Source: Acanthosepion esculentum (taxonomy: Eukaryota > Mollusca > Cephalopoda > Sepiida > Sepiidae). From it: a DNA stretch of 64,000 nt. The DNA is taken from positions 57,824,246-57,888,245 of the forward strand of contig OZ038479.1 in assembly GCA_964036315.1 (NCBI GenBank), read 5' to 3'. A program made the position numbers and the translations under genes. The notes below the pieces were generated by a model that worked only from the letters and a program-made list of their open reading frames with translations, was not told where the DNA came from and did not search any database. Of this stretch, positions 22,560 through 34,772 are shown piece by piece (the first letter of the stretch is position 1; each line of letters starts with the position of its first letter).

Positions 22560-23105
22560 ATTGTTATTGGCTTCAACCACAGCCCCCAGACGACTTCAGA
22601 ATCTCCTGCAACTCTTCTGGACAGTCTCCTTGTTTGAGTTGTGTATGCTGCCATAATTCTTGCCTTCAAGTCATTTTTGGTGTTTCAAGCCGTTTTGGTG
22701 GTCACTTGTTCAACTATGCCTGACACATAATTATCAAGGGGGTTGCAGTCTGGGGAGTTAGGTTGCCAGATGTAAGGAGTGATGTGGTTGCAGAAATTCT
22801 TTGACAGACATGACTGGGTTCATCTGCTTGTGTGACATGTTGCCAGACATAGTCTTCTAGCAGCCACCCTGCTACTGCATCAAGTTACTTAATGTAGGCT
22901 TCTGTATTGAGTCTGAGTCCCTGCAGGAAGATGAATGATCACTCCAAACATCCTGTTGTTGATTGGATATTTCTTTTCATCACTCTCAATCCTCTGCAGT
23001 CCTCAGATTGGCAGCCACTTTGAAATGTTCATATTATAGCTTCTGGCGTGAATGCCAAGCAGTACATGATGCTGTTTTGAAAGTTCTGGCAGAGTGAAAT
23101 GCTTC
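22560..23105 (-). pseudogene. mariner/Tc1-like transposase relic
   Basis: Minus-strand frames give MKHFTLPELSKQHHVL, then ESDEKKYPINNRMFGVI and FCNHITPYIWQPNSPDCNPL, matching the layout of a mariner-type DDE transposase, including the SPDxNPLD box with the last catalytic acidic residue. Stop codons and frame changes interrupt it several times. Terminal inverted repeats were not located. It is a dead copy. Confidence 0.75.
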
Positions 23106-23479
23106 ATGGTGCTCATTGACCATTTACGGTTCATTATTGACCATACTATACTGTGCAGTTGATAAAATCAAAACAAAGTGTGCGTGAAATAAAAATATCA
23201 AACACTGATAATTTACCCATCGCATCCTGTAGTTCACAGATTTGAGGAGTGTAGGAACATCATGGCAGTGAAGTTTGCAGAATTTTACAGAAAGTCTTTT
23301 GAAAGTAAGATTTGAGTTTGCTGAGGAAATATGTGGGAATGCAACTGAAGAGACAGTCATTATGGGTATCTGTGAGAAAGTAAAAAAAAACACGAGTTAG
23401 TCCAATCCACTGAAACCTAAGAATGATTGCAACTATCCTATACAGGACCTAAAACAGTGTAGGAAAGAGGATTTAACTC

Positions 23480-23960
23480 GGATATTTAGACAATCAAATC
23501 TAATTTCTGGAGGATTACCAATCCCTGATGTTAATCAAAGGTGGCACGATATCTGAAAGTTCTTCCTCTTCTCCCTTTGACTTTTGTAGCAGCAAGACAC
23601 ATTTCCTTTCACTTCAGTAGAAATGAGACAAGCAAGCATTTCAAAGACACAGGCTGAAAATAAACTGTTCATAACTTCAACTTTGTTTTTTTTTATCCTT
23701 CTGTAACGTGCCCTGTTAATACATTTATTATTATTTGTTTGCATTCCATGTTTTGTCTCGTTTCTTTTACCCAAACGCACATGAGTCTAACAATATTTCC
23801 TGGGGGGCAAATCTGCCAGGAGGCATAAAATAGTAATAATTCCCGCAACATTCTGAATGTTTTCTAAGAAAATAACCTGCACACTATTCAATTCATTAAT
23901 GAATAAGTGCTGAAAAAATCATAAAATAATTCCTTGATTTTTTGGTAAATTTTTCAAAAG
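23480..23960 (+). repeat. Dispersed repeat R1, copy in unit B1
   Basis: About 480 bp matches 54970-55450 (plus) and 49320-49700 (minus). Shared phrases include CCTTTCACTT, TTTTATCCTTCTGTAAC, TTAATACATTTATTA and CACATGA. It lies just before the putative exon-1 block in units B1 and B2. No coding sequence is evident. Confidence 0.7.
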
Positions 23961-24139
23961 AGGGTGGGACTGATTTCTTCTTTTTTTTTTTCTTTTTTTT
24001 TTCTTGCTTTCATTTTTAAAAGAAAGAAAAATGTCTGTCTTTTTATTTTGCTCTATTGGTCATGTTAATTTACATTTAATTTATGTCAGATATGATTCTC
24101 TATATTATTTATTATTGTGATGTTTGTACATCACTTGGT

Positions 24140-24566
24140 CTTAATAAAATTTGTATTTCATATAAATTCGTAAGTGTCATGCTGTGTACCAAGTCATTAG
24201 TACTGGCAGTGTCTGTAGACAGGAAGAAACGTCAACCATCGACTTTTGAATTTATTGTAGTGTAAATGCAAGGAATTCTCAGGATTGTAAACACAAGTAA
24301 CCAAATCTTGTCCAACACCGTTTCATTTCTTTTTTTTTTTTTTTTCGGCTTTCAGAATCATAAAACATTTTCTGAAAGGAATTACTCATTTTTCCTTTTC
24401 CTAATTCATTCTCTGTGACATTTCGTTTCAACTTCGACCTTGTTATATGAAATGAATGAAAAAATTTAGTAGGTTGTATAAAGCAATCGTAACAATATCA
24501 TTTGAACACAAAGAAAAATCATCCCATTTTGTAACGTTGTTCTCATTACATTTCCTCATTTGAAAG
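24140..24566 (+). promoter_or_regulatory. Putative promoter and first exon of unit B1 (donor at 24567)
   Basis: This copy has CCAACACCGTTTCATT, GACATTTCGTTTCAACTTCG, GTTATATGA, ATCATCCCATTTTG and the end TTTGAAAG|GTAAGTGGAAGA. It is most similar to the unit B2 copy at 55720. It lies 5.3 kb before the ZNF2 leader. The donor consensus is perfect (AAG|GTAAGT). Confidence 0.5.
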
Positions 24567-27500
24567 GTAAGTGGAAGAAGAGAAATAATTTTAATAAAAA
24601 GAAATCGTTATTTACTGCCTCACCATTTTCTTCATTTCTTTTTATTCCCTGTTAGTACTGTTAGTTAGCAAAATAAAAAATAAAAATGCAAATAAGTTCA
24701 GTTCAGCTATGATTTCAATCATCATGTCATATTTTGATTTTTGAAGAAATATATTTTTTTAATTAGATTTTAGTTGGATTTTGTTATTTCGCTTTGAAGT
24801 TATCGTTTTATTTTATTTATTTTAATAAAATTTGACTTTGCTTTTCGATCTTTCCAGAAAAATTTTCATGTTAATATTTATTTCGATCTTAAATTGGAAA
24901 TCATTCATGGAATACAATTTCGATATTTTGGTTTGATGTAGTCAGGACGATTTTGATTTTCGTTTGAATCTTTTTAAACTAAAAAAAACAAACTATTTTC
25001 TTATTCGGTAAATAGAAAAAAAGTATATAAGTTAATGAATAAAAATTATCATTGAAATGTTGGAATTTAAAATATTTTCCTTTACAAAATAAACAGCCGA
25101 TTACAAAAATAATCGTTTTAGAATCAGGATTTTTTAATAAATAAAATTAAAAATAATATTGATTGAATCATTGCCATAAATTGAAAAGTCCGTTTTTGTT
25201 AGAAAGAAAATTAATTAAAACCGTTTCTATATTTAAAAATAAAAAATTGTTTCATATTTTTATTTAATTATAAAAAAAATGTGTTTGGACGGCCGTTATT
25301 TCTACTTCATTCGTTTCAGTGTTACTACATATTTTGAAAAGTTGGAAAGTCTCGGGTGGCAGATTTTCGCCACCTACAAAAGAAAAAGAACAGAATAACA
25401 GAAAAAAAAAATTTTTTTTTCATTTGCTGTATGCATACAACTAGCATAAAATATATAAGATTATGATTTACTGCTCAACATTTGGTTTTAGGCACCGCCA
25501 TGGACTAGTTAAATTTAAATGAGAGTATCTCCATTAATTCGCTAAAAAATCGCATACTGTTATGGGATCTTACCTCTAACGACAATGAACTCTTCCTGAT
25601 AAAGACTGCGCCTCTCAAGAGAGACGATAGAACGGAAGTGTAACGAGTCACTCTAAACCAGACTGACAGTCATACTAACACCTTCAACTTCTTGTATTAT
25701 TATTATTCTGTTTAATCTTTGTTATTTCTACTTTTGTGTTCGTGTTGTTCTTCCTTGGTCCATAATCGTGGTGCGAGGATATTGGACCATAACACATACA
25801 GTGTAACCCGGATATAAGAGAGTTGTCGGGACCGGTGAAGCAGTCTCTTATATCCGGGTATGGTCTACTTTTTTTAGGTTTAGTATAGCTCTAATGTTGG
25901 ACCAGAGAAAATATCTCTTATATCCGGGTTTCTCTTATATCCGGGTTACACTGTACCATGTTAAAAAATAGCCCAACCTTAAAACGAAAGTTTTGCCGTC
26001 AGAATCCTTGTGTTTATTATAGGTATCTTCACTACTTGGCTAAAAAAGAGCATACCTTGACGAAAAAGGACCCGAAACTTGATAAACAATTTTTTATCGT
26101 CTCTTAAATGTTTATGTTATTATTAAGAGGGAAGACCCAAGTACTTTTTTATTATTTTTTTACATTTTTAATCCTTCCTACCATGTACGAAATTTTAGTT
26201 AAAAATCATCTTTTTTTTTTGAGACAGCAAAATTGCCATAGAATCAATCCTTTATAAACAAAAGTGAAATTCTCCATTTAAAAATCTTGTAAAAATATAT
26301 TATACCTTTTTCAAAACTTAAATAGAGGAAAATTAGATAATTTAAAGTTTACTTAATGTAACTGGAAACAAACATTACTTAATTTTTTAGCAGAAAAAAA
26401 TTTAGTTTAAAATAAGTAAAGCTTGGTGGTTTGTTTTGGAGGTGTGAACTGACATTTACTGCACTGTTTCCATCCCTAAAATTGAATCTAAAAAAGAAAA
26501 CCATAATTGCAGCATGTCTCTCACTGAAAAACAATAAATTATATTTAAAAAATGAAATTGAAATATTTATTGAAATAGGATGTAAAGAAAAAATTTTTGA
26601 AAATGCAACATGATGGTCAGTCAGAGAATTTGATATGTGTTAGCCAGAAGGAAAGCAAAGCAATTTCTTAAGGCGTTTCTCTTAAAACACATGACATATT
26701 ATTTCTGAACCATGAATCCATTTAACTTGGAGAAGTGTTCTTTTGATTTGCTGGAATACCTTTTACCTAGTGAGCTATTGTGTCCTCTATTCTTTAAGGC
26801 AAGCAGATCACAGAATGTGATATTGTCAAATCTGTCTACATGATGGTGATGAGCTGTGCCAAAAATTGACTTGGGCAAAGTGTATCAGGAATAGGGGACA
26901 CACTTTCATTCTTCAGTCCACTTGGCACCTGTGGAGCACCCATTCTTATATGAGGTGATTCTGCATCAGCAGCACCAATGAGAGTTGCTTGAAGCGTGGA
27001 GGCACAGGATGCGTTTTGTAAGGTGCATTGTTTAACAACTTCTTTGCCCCTTGTTTCCTAAATGGGTGACTTTATCATTATTTACATTCAGACACTTTTC
27101 TTCATCATTGCTGCTTTTATCGCAACAACAAAATGAGGAGAATAGCCCTAATGTAGATAGTCTAAATAATAATTGTAATATGTAAAAGAATCAGTGAACT
27201 ACTTTTTAATTTTTTTCCTTTTTTTTATTCAAAGTACGAAGTTAAAAATTATTTATAATAGCTTTCATAACAAATATTATTCGAAGGCTTTGTTCTTACT
27301 TCCTCTACAAAAACAAGTTTGTTTATTGTGTCAGGTTTGGTGTGGTGTATTTGTTTTTATAACCATGACATTTTCAAAGGGCTAGGTTGTAAGATATTTG
27401 AATGTATTGTAAGTAAGCACAAAGAAACTTGATGAGCAGGAATCAGAGATTCATGCCTTTACTAAGGGCATTAGTGCAAAATGAACAAAGCAGACCTGGT

Positions 27501-27940
27501 TAGAATTTGAACTCTTCATGCCTATTCAAATTTCTGCATTGAAATATAGTGCCACATTTTGATAACAACTCTAGGCACCTTCCACCTGTGAGTCTGCTCT
27601 CAAGATCTATGACAGTGTCAAAAATCTTATATGCTTTGACTGGTCAATCATAAATGTTCATAATGCTAGCCAGTTAAACCAGAAGGTGAATCCAACATTG
27701 CTAACTGCACAGTCACACTGGACATGATTTACCATTTAATTTTAATTTTAAAGCACTTTTATTATGAGGTGCTTTGATGAAAATATTAACAGTTTGTAGA
27801 AAAAGACAATTTTTATATGAATATTCCCCAATATTGTATATATCACCCTTTATGTAGATCCTATAGTATTTAGTTTGATAAAAGTTGAACAGAATTTCTC
27901 GAGAGATCTTTCTTTAAAATGTGTCAAACTCAATGAGGTT
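24567..27940 (+). other. Putative intron of unit B1
   Basis: A/T-rich sequence without genes, containing the MITE at 25799 and a right-arm copy of the AT repeat near 26030-26200. The segments 26400-26830 and 26980-27790 align with unit B2 at 57290-57680, 60590-60680 and 61270-62000. In B2 they are separated by about 2.8 kb of AT-repeat sequence absent here. Near 27070-27180 there is a decayed fold-back related to the Penelope tail. Confidence 0.5.
25799..25953. mobile_element. 155 bp MITE, pogo-like, TA target site
   Basis: Perfect terminal inverted repeats start CAGTGTAACCCGGATATAAG (25799) and end CTTATATCCGGGTTACACTG (25953), with TA on both sides. CTCTTATATCCGGG occurs three times inside on the same strand, the last within the right terminus. 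The CAGTGTAACC end and TA duplication suit the pogo branch of Tc1/mariner. Confidence 0.88.
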
Positions 27941-27944
27941 AGGA

Positions 27945-28510
27945 TTTTATAAGTAAATTAATTCACTGAGGTAATGACATGAAGCATCCTTCCTTGCAAA
28001 TTTTCAAATGGAAACTTCTGTAAATAATTTTAGTCATTTATTAAATACTCGAAATTTCATGCATAGTCAATACTTAGTTGACTTATATCAGATTTTAAAA
28101 GCCAGGTTTTCATTTTTTGTTATTTCTTTATTTCCCTAAAAGATTTCCATATTATAATAAAACTGAAGATAAAGAATTTTTCATAATATATCTTTCAAAA
28201 AACATCTTCGCTCCTATAGAGTCGATGCAGATTATTTTATAACAGAATTTTTCTTATTAATGGCACAAAGATCTTTGTGTTGATATCCAGTTGCAATGTT
28301 TGATTTATATCAAGAAACTAATAATTGCCAGATTGGAATTTTAGACATTTTAACATTTTTCAGAAAACTACCATTGTACTTGCATATTGTGTTTTAATAC
28401 TTGAAAGGAAATTATTTAACATAAACTTATTAAGTTTTCTATTGATCTTTCCTGGCTGCTGCATTATTATGTCCATGTACTGATCTCAATTAGCCTATAA
28501 ATAAGTTTAA
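27945..28510 (+). repeat. ZNF2 pre-acceptor module, copy a
   Basis: This matches 15050-15450 and then jumps to the TACCATTGTACTTGCATAT part of the module. It has no acceptor of its own. It is the most diverged of three consecutive copies in front of ZNF2. Confidence 0.65.
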
Positions 28511-28529
28511 ATCATTTAATACTGGATAT

Positions 28530-29389
28530 TTTATGCTGATTCAATACTAAGTTGATTTAACTCAAATTTTGAGTGCCAGGGTCTTTGTCTTATGTATTTC
28601 TTTATTTCCCCAAAAGATTTCCTGGTGCATATTATAACTGTCTTGAAGGTAAACAACTTTTCATTATATATTCAAAATCATCTTTGTTTCTATAGATTAC
28701 AGATTGGTTTTATATCAGAATTTTCTTATTAATGTCATAAAGATTTTTTTCATTGTGTTGATATCCAGTTGTAATGTTTGATTTATATCAATAAACTAAT
28801 AATTGCCAGATTGAAATCACTATCTTGATTTATACAACTTGTGAAAAAACAAAAATACTTCATTTCTTGATAAATATCAAGCAATAATAAGTTGATTGTT
28901 AATTCTTATCCCCTTTAAATAAAACAAAGTCAGTACATTTAAATTTAATGTTTTTTGCCTCATTTCAAGATTCATGCCTAAATAAATGTTCTTTTTTGTA
29001 CTTTTGTTTGCAATATTTATATCATAATTACTCTGCTGTTTTATGCTTTGTGTGAAAAGTGAGTTTGTTTGCAAGTGTGAAGAAGAATCTCTAAAGAATA
29101 TTTTATATACTTGAAAACTTTTCAGAAAATACCACTGTACTTGCATATTTTGTTTCATATCTAAAAGGAAATAATTCCAGATAAACTTAGAGATTTCTCT
29201 TGACCATTCTTGTATACCGCATTATTGTGTCCCTATGCTGATCTCAACTAACCTTAATATATAGCTAAATATATCAGTTAAAATATGAACTGATTTCATG
29301 TATTATTCACAATCTCTTTTAACATATGTGTCATTTCTTCACAGGTATTTCGCTGAACAGAAAATCATGATATTCATAAAAACTGTTTT
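28530..29389 (+). repeat. ZNF2 pre-acceptor module, copy b (near-identical to ZNF1)
   Basis: It is almost identical to 15340-16004 upstream of ZNF1, far closer than copies a or c. It ends in ATTTCTTCACAG (AG at 29343-29344) followed by a GTATTTCGCTGAACAGAAAA leader start, but the leader breaks off at about 29390 where copy c begins. Confidence 0.7.
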
Positions 29390-29844
29390 TGCCAGATTGA
29401 AATCACGGAAAGAAAAAAGAAAACAGTCTTACCTGGTGATTATACTTTAAATTTAATTTTTGCATCATTTGAAGATTCAGGATTAAATTAATGTTCTTTT
29501 GTTATTTTTATTCACCTTATATCATAATTGTTCTGATGTTGTCAACTTGTCTTTTGTGAAAACTGAGTTTGTGTACAAGTAAAGGAAGAATCTCTAAAGA
29601 TTAATACTTTAGACATTTTAAAATTTCTTTGAAAATACCACAGTATTTGTTTCAACTCAAAAGGTAATTAAGATAAAGTTATCAATTTTTCTATTGTTCT
29701 TTCCTGGCTGCTGTATTATTGTATCACTATGCTGATCTCTATCAGCATTAATATATAGCTGAATATATCTGTTAAAACATATTAACTAATTTCATGTATT
29801 ATTCAGTGTCTGTGTTAAAATATGTCTCTATTTTTACTTCACAG
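29390..29844 (+). repeat. ZNF2 pre-acceptor module, copy c, with acceptor
   Basis: A third, diverged copy ends in TTTTTACTTCACAG (AG at 29843-29844) and is followed by the leader that leads into ZNF2. It is the acceptor expected for the ZNF2 transcript, although copy b offers an alternative upstream acceptor. Confidence 0.6.
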
Positions 29845-30168
29845 ATCTTTCACAGGACTGAAAATCATTTTTCGTAAAAACTATTATTTTTGGGAATTAA
29901 AATGAAGGAAAACAGGATTCTTCAGATACACCAAGAACAGAGATATATATGCTGCAATATTCATGTAAAAATTGTGTATTTACATTTTCAAAAGCATAAA
30001 AGTGAACATTAACTTGCAAAAAAAAAAAGTGCATTGAGATGTGTGGTTTATTTTTTGGGTAGAGGTTTAGTGTTAGATATTAATACAAATTTGAAAGAAG
30101 AATTAAAGTGAAGAAATGTTATTGTGAAGTTTGCAAACCTTTGTTATTATTTAGATTCAGTGTACCAT
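29845..30168 (+). other. ZNF2 leader segment
   Basis: It matches the ZNF1 leader from 16005. The second acceptor has become TTTTTTGGGTAG (AG at 30061-30062). The shared leader peptide is interrupted by TGA after NLKEELK, then reopens as NVIVKFANLCYYLDSVYH in frame with the fingers. The first in-frame ATG after that stop is at 30169. Confidence 0.5.
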
Positions 30169-31035
30169 ATGGAAAAAAACAACACTAGGAACAAACGATA
30201 TGAATGTGAATTAGGTGAATCAGCATTTTCAAGGAAAACTATGCGAACAGAGTCTGGAGAGAAACCATATTTTTGTGAAGTTTGTGGATCTGCATATTCA
30301 AAGATCTCCCATTTAAAAGACCATATGCGAAAACATACTGGAGATAAACCATATTCTTGTGAAGTTTGTGGATTTGCATTTTCAACAAAGTCAAATGTGA
30401 AGCACCATATGCGAACACACACTGGGGAGAAACCATATTCATGTGAAGTTTGTGGATCTGCATTTTCAAAGATCTCTCATTTAAAAGACCATATGCGTAC
30501 ACACACTGGAGATAAACCATATTCTTGTGAAATTTGTGGATCTGCATTTTCGATGAAGTCAAATGTGAAGCACCATATGCGAACACACACTGGAGAGAAA
30601 CCATATTCTTGTGAAGTTTGTGGATCTGCATTTTCAACAAAGTCAAATTTAGAACACCATATGCGAACACACACGGGTGAAAAACCATATTCGTGTGAAT
30701 TTTGTGGATCTGAATTTTCACTGAAGTCACATTTGAAGAACCATATGCAGACACACACTGGAGAGAAACCACATTCTTGTGAAGTTTGTGGATCTGCATT
30801 TTCAAGGAAGTCATCTTTGGAGCGCCATATACGAACACACACTGGAGAGAAACCATATTTTTGTGAAGTTTGTGCATCAACATTCATACAGAAGTCACAT
30901 TTGAAGAACCATATGCAAACACATACTGGAGAGAAACCATATTCCTGTGAAGTTTGTGGATCTGCATATTCAAGGAAGTCATATTTGAAGGACCATATGC
31001 GAACACACACAGGACAGAACAACATGTCTATGTGA
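30169..31035 (+). CDS. ZNF2: C2H2 zinc-finger protein, 9 fingers plus one vestige
   Basis: The frame is open from a stop near 30100; the first eukaryotic start is ATG 30169, giving 288 residues to TGA. A vestigial finger (YECELGESAFSRKT, second Cys replaced by Gly, His pair lost) precedes nine canonical C-x2-C-x12-H-x3-H fingers. Contact residues (-1, 2, 3, 6) are KSHD, TSNH, KSHD, MSNH, TSNH, LSHN, RSSR, QSHN, RSYD. Fingers 1-2 and 3-4 are a two-finger duplication and share the unusual linker TGDKPY. The C terminus is GQNNMSM. The likely role is nuclear DNA binding; no effector domain is seen. With all ligands intact and no internal stop it could be functional. Confidence 0.87.
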   Translation: MEKNNTRNKRYECELGESAFSRKTMRTESGEKPYFCEVCGSAYSKISHLKDHMRKHTGDKPYSCEVCGFAFSTKSNVKHHMRTHTGEKPYSCEVCGSAFSKISHLKDHMRTHTGDKPYSCEICGSAFSMKSNVKHHMRTHTGEKPYSCEVCGSAFSTKSNLEHHMRTHTGEKPYSCEFCGSEFSLKSHLKNHMQTHTGEKPHSCEVCGSAFSRKSSLERHIRTHTGEKPYFCEVCASTFIQKSHLKNHMQTHTGEKPYSCEVCGSAYSRKSYLKDHMRTHTGQNNMSM

Positions 31036-32560
31036 ATTTCGTTGATGTCTTCAGAAAAATCAAATGTACTGCTTCATAAACCCCATCCAGAAATAAGCAA
31101 TTTCTTTCTGAAATTAGTATATCTACATTTTTACACACTAGTGAGAGGTATATGAATGATGTTTTGCATCTATTATGGATTTAGAAAACAATTTTTTTCA
31201 TTCTTACTATAAAAATGTCACATGAATCAAATATTCATATATCGAGGTATCAGGCAAATATGAATTTTGATTTATTTTAGCTATATGAAAAATAAGGAAC
31301 ACTCCTTTTTTGGGGTCTGTTAATAAAATGTATTAAACTTTTGGGGTTCAATATATGTAAACACACACTGATGAGAAGTCTGTGATTAACTTTTTACATT
31401 TGTCAAGGATTTAAAAAAGTAAAAGTGTTCTGATTCTTAAAATCTTGTAAAAGAAAGTAATGTTATATTATTTTTGTACGGGTCAGTCAAAAATCTATTC
31501 AAACAAATGCAATCACAACAAATCAAGTAAATAGGGGAACGTGTTCTTTTTGTACAAAAATGAAATGCAATAATATATGTTAATTTTTATCTGATTGATT
31601 CAAACGAACATCTTTTGTATGTTATTTTCATAAGGTTAATACATTTCAGACATTTTGAGTTTCACTCATATTGTAAAATATTGATTTCTTTTTTATGTCC
31701 AGCTGTTCATTTTAGTTTGTCAATAAAATGAGATATGATTGAAGTGTTTTATTTCTGAAATTCCTGTCATCTCAAGAATCAATAAGACCAGCAATAAATA
31801 ATTCAAAAGATATAGCAAGTACAAAAAATATATCTGCATATACATTTTCAGAAATGCATATACATAGACATGCTAACATTAAGTATGGTGCTTATCAAAT
31901 ACCCCATTGTAGATGAAAAAAGCAAATAACTAATTTAAAAATGTTTTAAACATTCAGTATTTTTCCTAGGGATATGTATCACAGGCATTTATCAATTTTT
32001 AGAATTAACAGGATTTTGTAAAAGTAATATTTATTTAAAAATTAATGAAAATAATTATGCATGGTACCCTGTCGAGTAACCAAGATTTTATAATGACATC
32101 CATGACTGAAAAATGTGCAGAAAAAAAAAGAAATATGGAACACCAACAGTACAATAATCAAGACATTGGGATTTATTTTTAAAAGTAAATTATCTTTAAT
32201 CTTATATAATCAACAAGTTTAAGAATATCATTTTATGTGATCTTTTGAAAAATGATTCTGAATTTAAGAAAATGTATTAAAATAACATATTTGCTACAAA
32301 CTTTGGTAAATGGTTATTGAACTGAAACAATGCCTAAACACTAACTGCAGGGATGATCATCTCCCAGTAATGTTGAAACTAATATTAGGATTATAAAATT
32401 AATGAAACCCATAGCATCACTTTAACTGCAATAAATAAAATCACACAGTGATTATATTTGCACAAGTTTGTATACAGTCACAGTTACAAAATATGATGTT
32501 TTGAAACACGTGAAGGAACGTACAGATGAGAGCAGACAAAGAATCACATTGAGGAGTGAA
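31036..32560 (+). other. ZNF2 3' UTR and flank
   Basis: It is conserved with the ZNF1 3' region to about 31400. A candidate AATAAA lies at 31322-31327. From 31580 the shared downstream flank starts (CTGATTGATTCAAAC). It contains the empty sites for the insertions at 4140 (near 31805) and 18689 (near 32240). No other gene is visible. Confidence 0.55.
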
Positions 32561-33790
32561 AGTGAAATTCTTAGCCTAATGCAGGAGAGACAAAAGAATG
32601 GTCTTTTCAGTTTGCGTACATGGCTATCTATCTACAATGATTGGTAAGCGTTCTTTGATATGTTTTGTTGACGTATCTTCTCTTCATGCTACCAAAAAAT
32701 GTTTGGTTCATTTATTTTCAGTAACTATACATTCTTCAACTCCAGTTTTTCTTTCAAAAACCTCCTCCCTGGTCCACATTACAGATATTCCACTCACATC
32801 CTCAGTATCAGCAATAAAATTAATTTTTGATTAAAAATTAATTCGTTTTAATGACCTTAATTGAATCATGATTACCATAACATTGTATGCATGTATTTTT
32901 ATAAATGGAAAGAATAATATCTTGTAGAAAAATATTTGAGACATGAACAAAATGAAAAGTTGAATAAAATAAAAATCCTTTCACCTTGCCAGCAGCCTTT
33001 GTTTACTTTATTCTTTCATACTACCATACACATGTGATGTAATGGAATAACCTTTCACCCCTATTAGTGACTACACTATAAGTAATAACTACCAAAAAGT
33101 ATCTTTAAGTCAATGAACTATGAAGTCTAGCTGGGATCTGTTGAGTACGACTCAGACTTATGCGAGAACTACCGAGCTTCCAATAGTAGCACTCACTAAT
33201 GGATTGACTTGTGACGACCTTGTGCATAATTGTACCTTTCTTTTTATTGTACTGGTTTTTACAATAAATCTTTTACTTTTCTTATCCACCTTGTTTTTCA
33301 AGTATATATTCCCATTAGTACGGAATCTAAAAACATGTTTATAAGAAAGTCTGAGGTGAAAAAAAATTGTGTTTTCCTAGAATGTAAAATTCTGAAGAGA
33401 AAAACAATTATAATGTTGTTCCATTATAATTGTTTTGCAACAGTGGAATTAATACATTCGGAAATACTTCCATGGCAACAGATAGAAACCTACAATATGG
33501 AAAAGATCAGAGAAAACATGCTCTTTGCCTGGATGTATAAAGTCTGATGAGAAAAACAATCATAATGACACAAGAAAAGGTGCTGCAACAATGGAATTAT
33601 CACATCAGAGAACTCTTTCATGTCAACAGATAGAAACAAAAGATCAAACAAAGAAAATGCAGTAAAGAAAACATACTTAGAAATGCATAGACACTGAAGT
33701 GATCAAGAATATTCCTAATATCAATGCAGTTTAAGGAGATCAGTTAAATCATTGTTTAAATATGTAACATATAAATGCAAGGAGTATCCT
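32520..33790 (+). repeat. Unit-boundary flank block of A2
   Basis: It matches 6660-7490 in unit A1: AATCACATTGAGGA, AACTATA-ATTCTTCA, the ACATTACAG segment, GAAAAATATTTGAGACAT, and later a GAATTATCACAT-GAGAACTCT stretch and AGTTTAAGGAGATCA. The part from 33520 also occurs inverted at 51720-52010. Confidence 0.72.
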
Positions 33791-34772
33791 TCCCTGACTT
33801 CCTTCTTAGAGTATGTCTTCTATTCCACCTCTCTTCACGCAATTTGAGGTGTTAACATCTGCCAATAAAGCAGGATGTTTTTCTCCTAAATTCTCATCAA
33901 ATTATGCTCTTGATTCATCTGGAGCATTCTTGCTTAATTTTCCACTTAGAAATGAGACTCTGTTGAGTCATAGGCATATAACTTCTTCCATCATTTCAAC
34001 TATCATCGCTAATCTGAATCCCCACAAAGCATTTCGTCAAAAGAAATATGCTCCCAAACTGTTTTGTGATCTCTAAGTTTTGCAGTAAAAGCCTTGCTGC
34101 ATCTTGCTTGTTAGAAATCCTCCTCCATTGTTTCAGTCTTTAAGATGTCAAGTGTACCTTGTGACCCTTCTAACTATCAATATATCATCCTTCGACATGT
34201 TTATTGCAAACTACAAGAAGCCTGAATCAACTCTGAATTGCTTAAGCATCTTACATCGCTTTAAGATAAGCAATATGGCTTTCATTTCTCTAGCTCAACT
34301 GCCAATGTACTAATGATTATTGCTGAAAGAGTCTATCAAGCTTTATTGAAGACTGGTGAAGCCCGGGCTGTTGTTTTGGACATCTTAAATATATTTGTCA
34401 GGGTTTGGCATACCAGTCTTCTTCATAAGTTGAAAGGCTATAGCATTTGTGACCCACAAAATGCCTCCAAAATTAACCTTCTCTCAGTCACCTGAAAGAC
34501 CGGTTCCTGCCTTCCATCGACATGGCTGATACTAACCTCTGTGTGATTAACTCATTGTACCTTCCTGGGCTTACATTTTTGGTTGAGAAGAAGTTGAAAT
34601 TTGGTTTACTGTGTCAAGTGAGATAAATTTTCCCTCCAGAATCAAAGATATTTATAAGTCCCTTGTACCTGCTGTATATTTAGAGATTTTATCAATCCAA
34701 AGAAGAATCTGCAATGTCATTGGTCTTGAACTGGCACCTTGGTTTCAGTCACCTTCCCACCACCATAATGTA
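33790..34772 (+). pseudogene. Non-LTR retrotransposon (CR1/Jockey-like) RT relic, unit A2
   Basis: Frames read TIIANLNPHKAF, then YGFHFSSSTANVLMIIAERV and EARAVVLDILNIFVRVWH, then LLHKLKGYSI, typical of the RT palm of this class. The A box motif is degraded (VLDILNIFVRVWH) and the FxDD box is absent. At its end it runs into the Penelope-tailed element at 34773. It sits in the same place as the relic at 7490 in unit A1. Confidence 0.78.

Noticed and set aside
30124..30168. Starts of ZNF2 at 30124 and of ZNF3 at 40425
   Set aside because: These need GTG or TTG as start codons, which a eukaryotic mRNA would not normally use. The first in-frame ATGs are 30169 and 40488.
30239..31025. Long antisense open frames over the finger arrays (also at 16416-17674 and 40628-41355)
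   Set aside because: They are shadows created by the periodic finger sequence. Their translations repeat every 28 residues and match no family.
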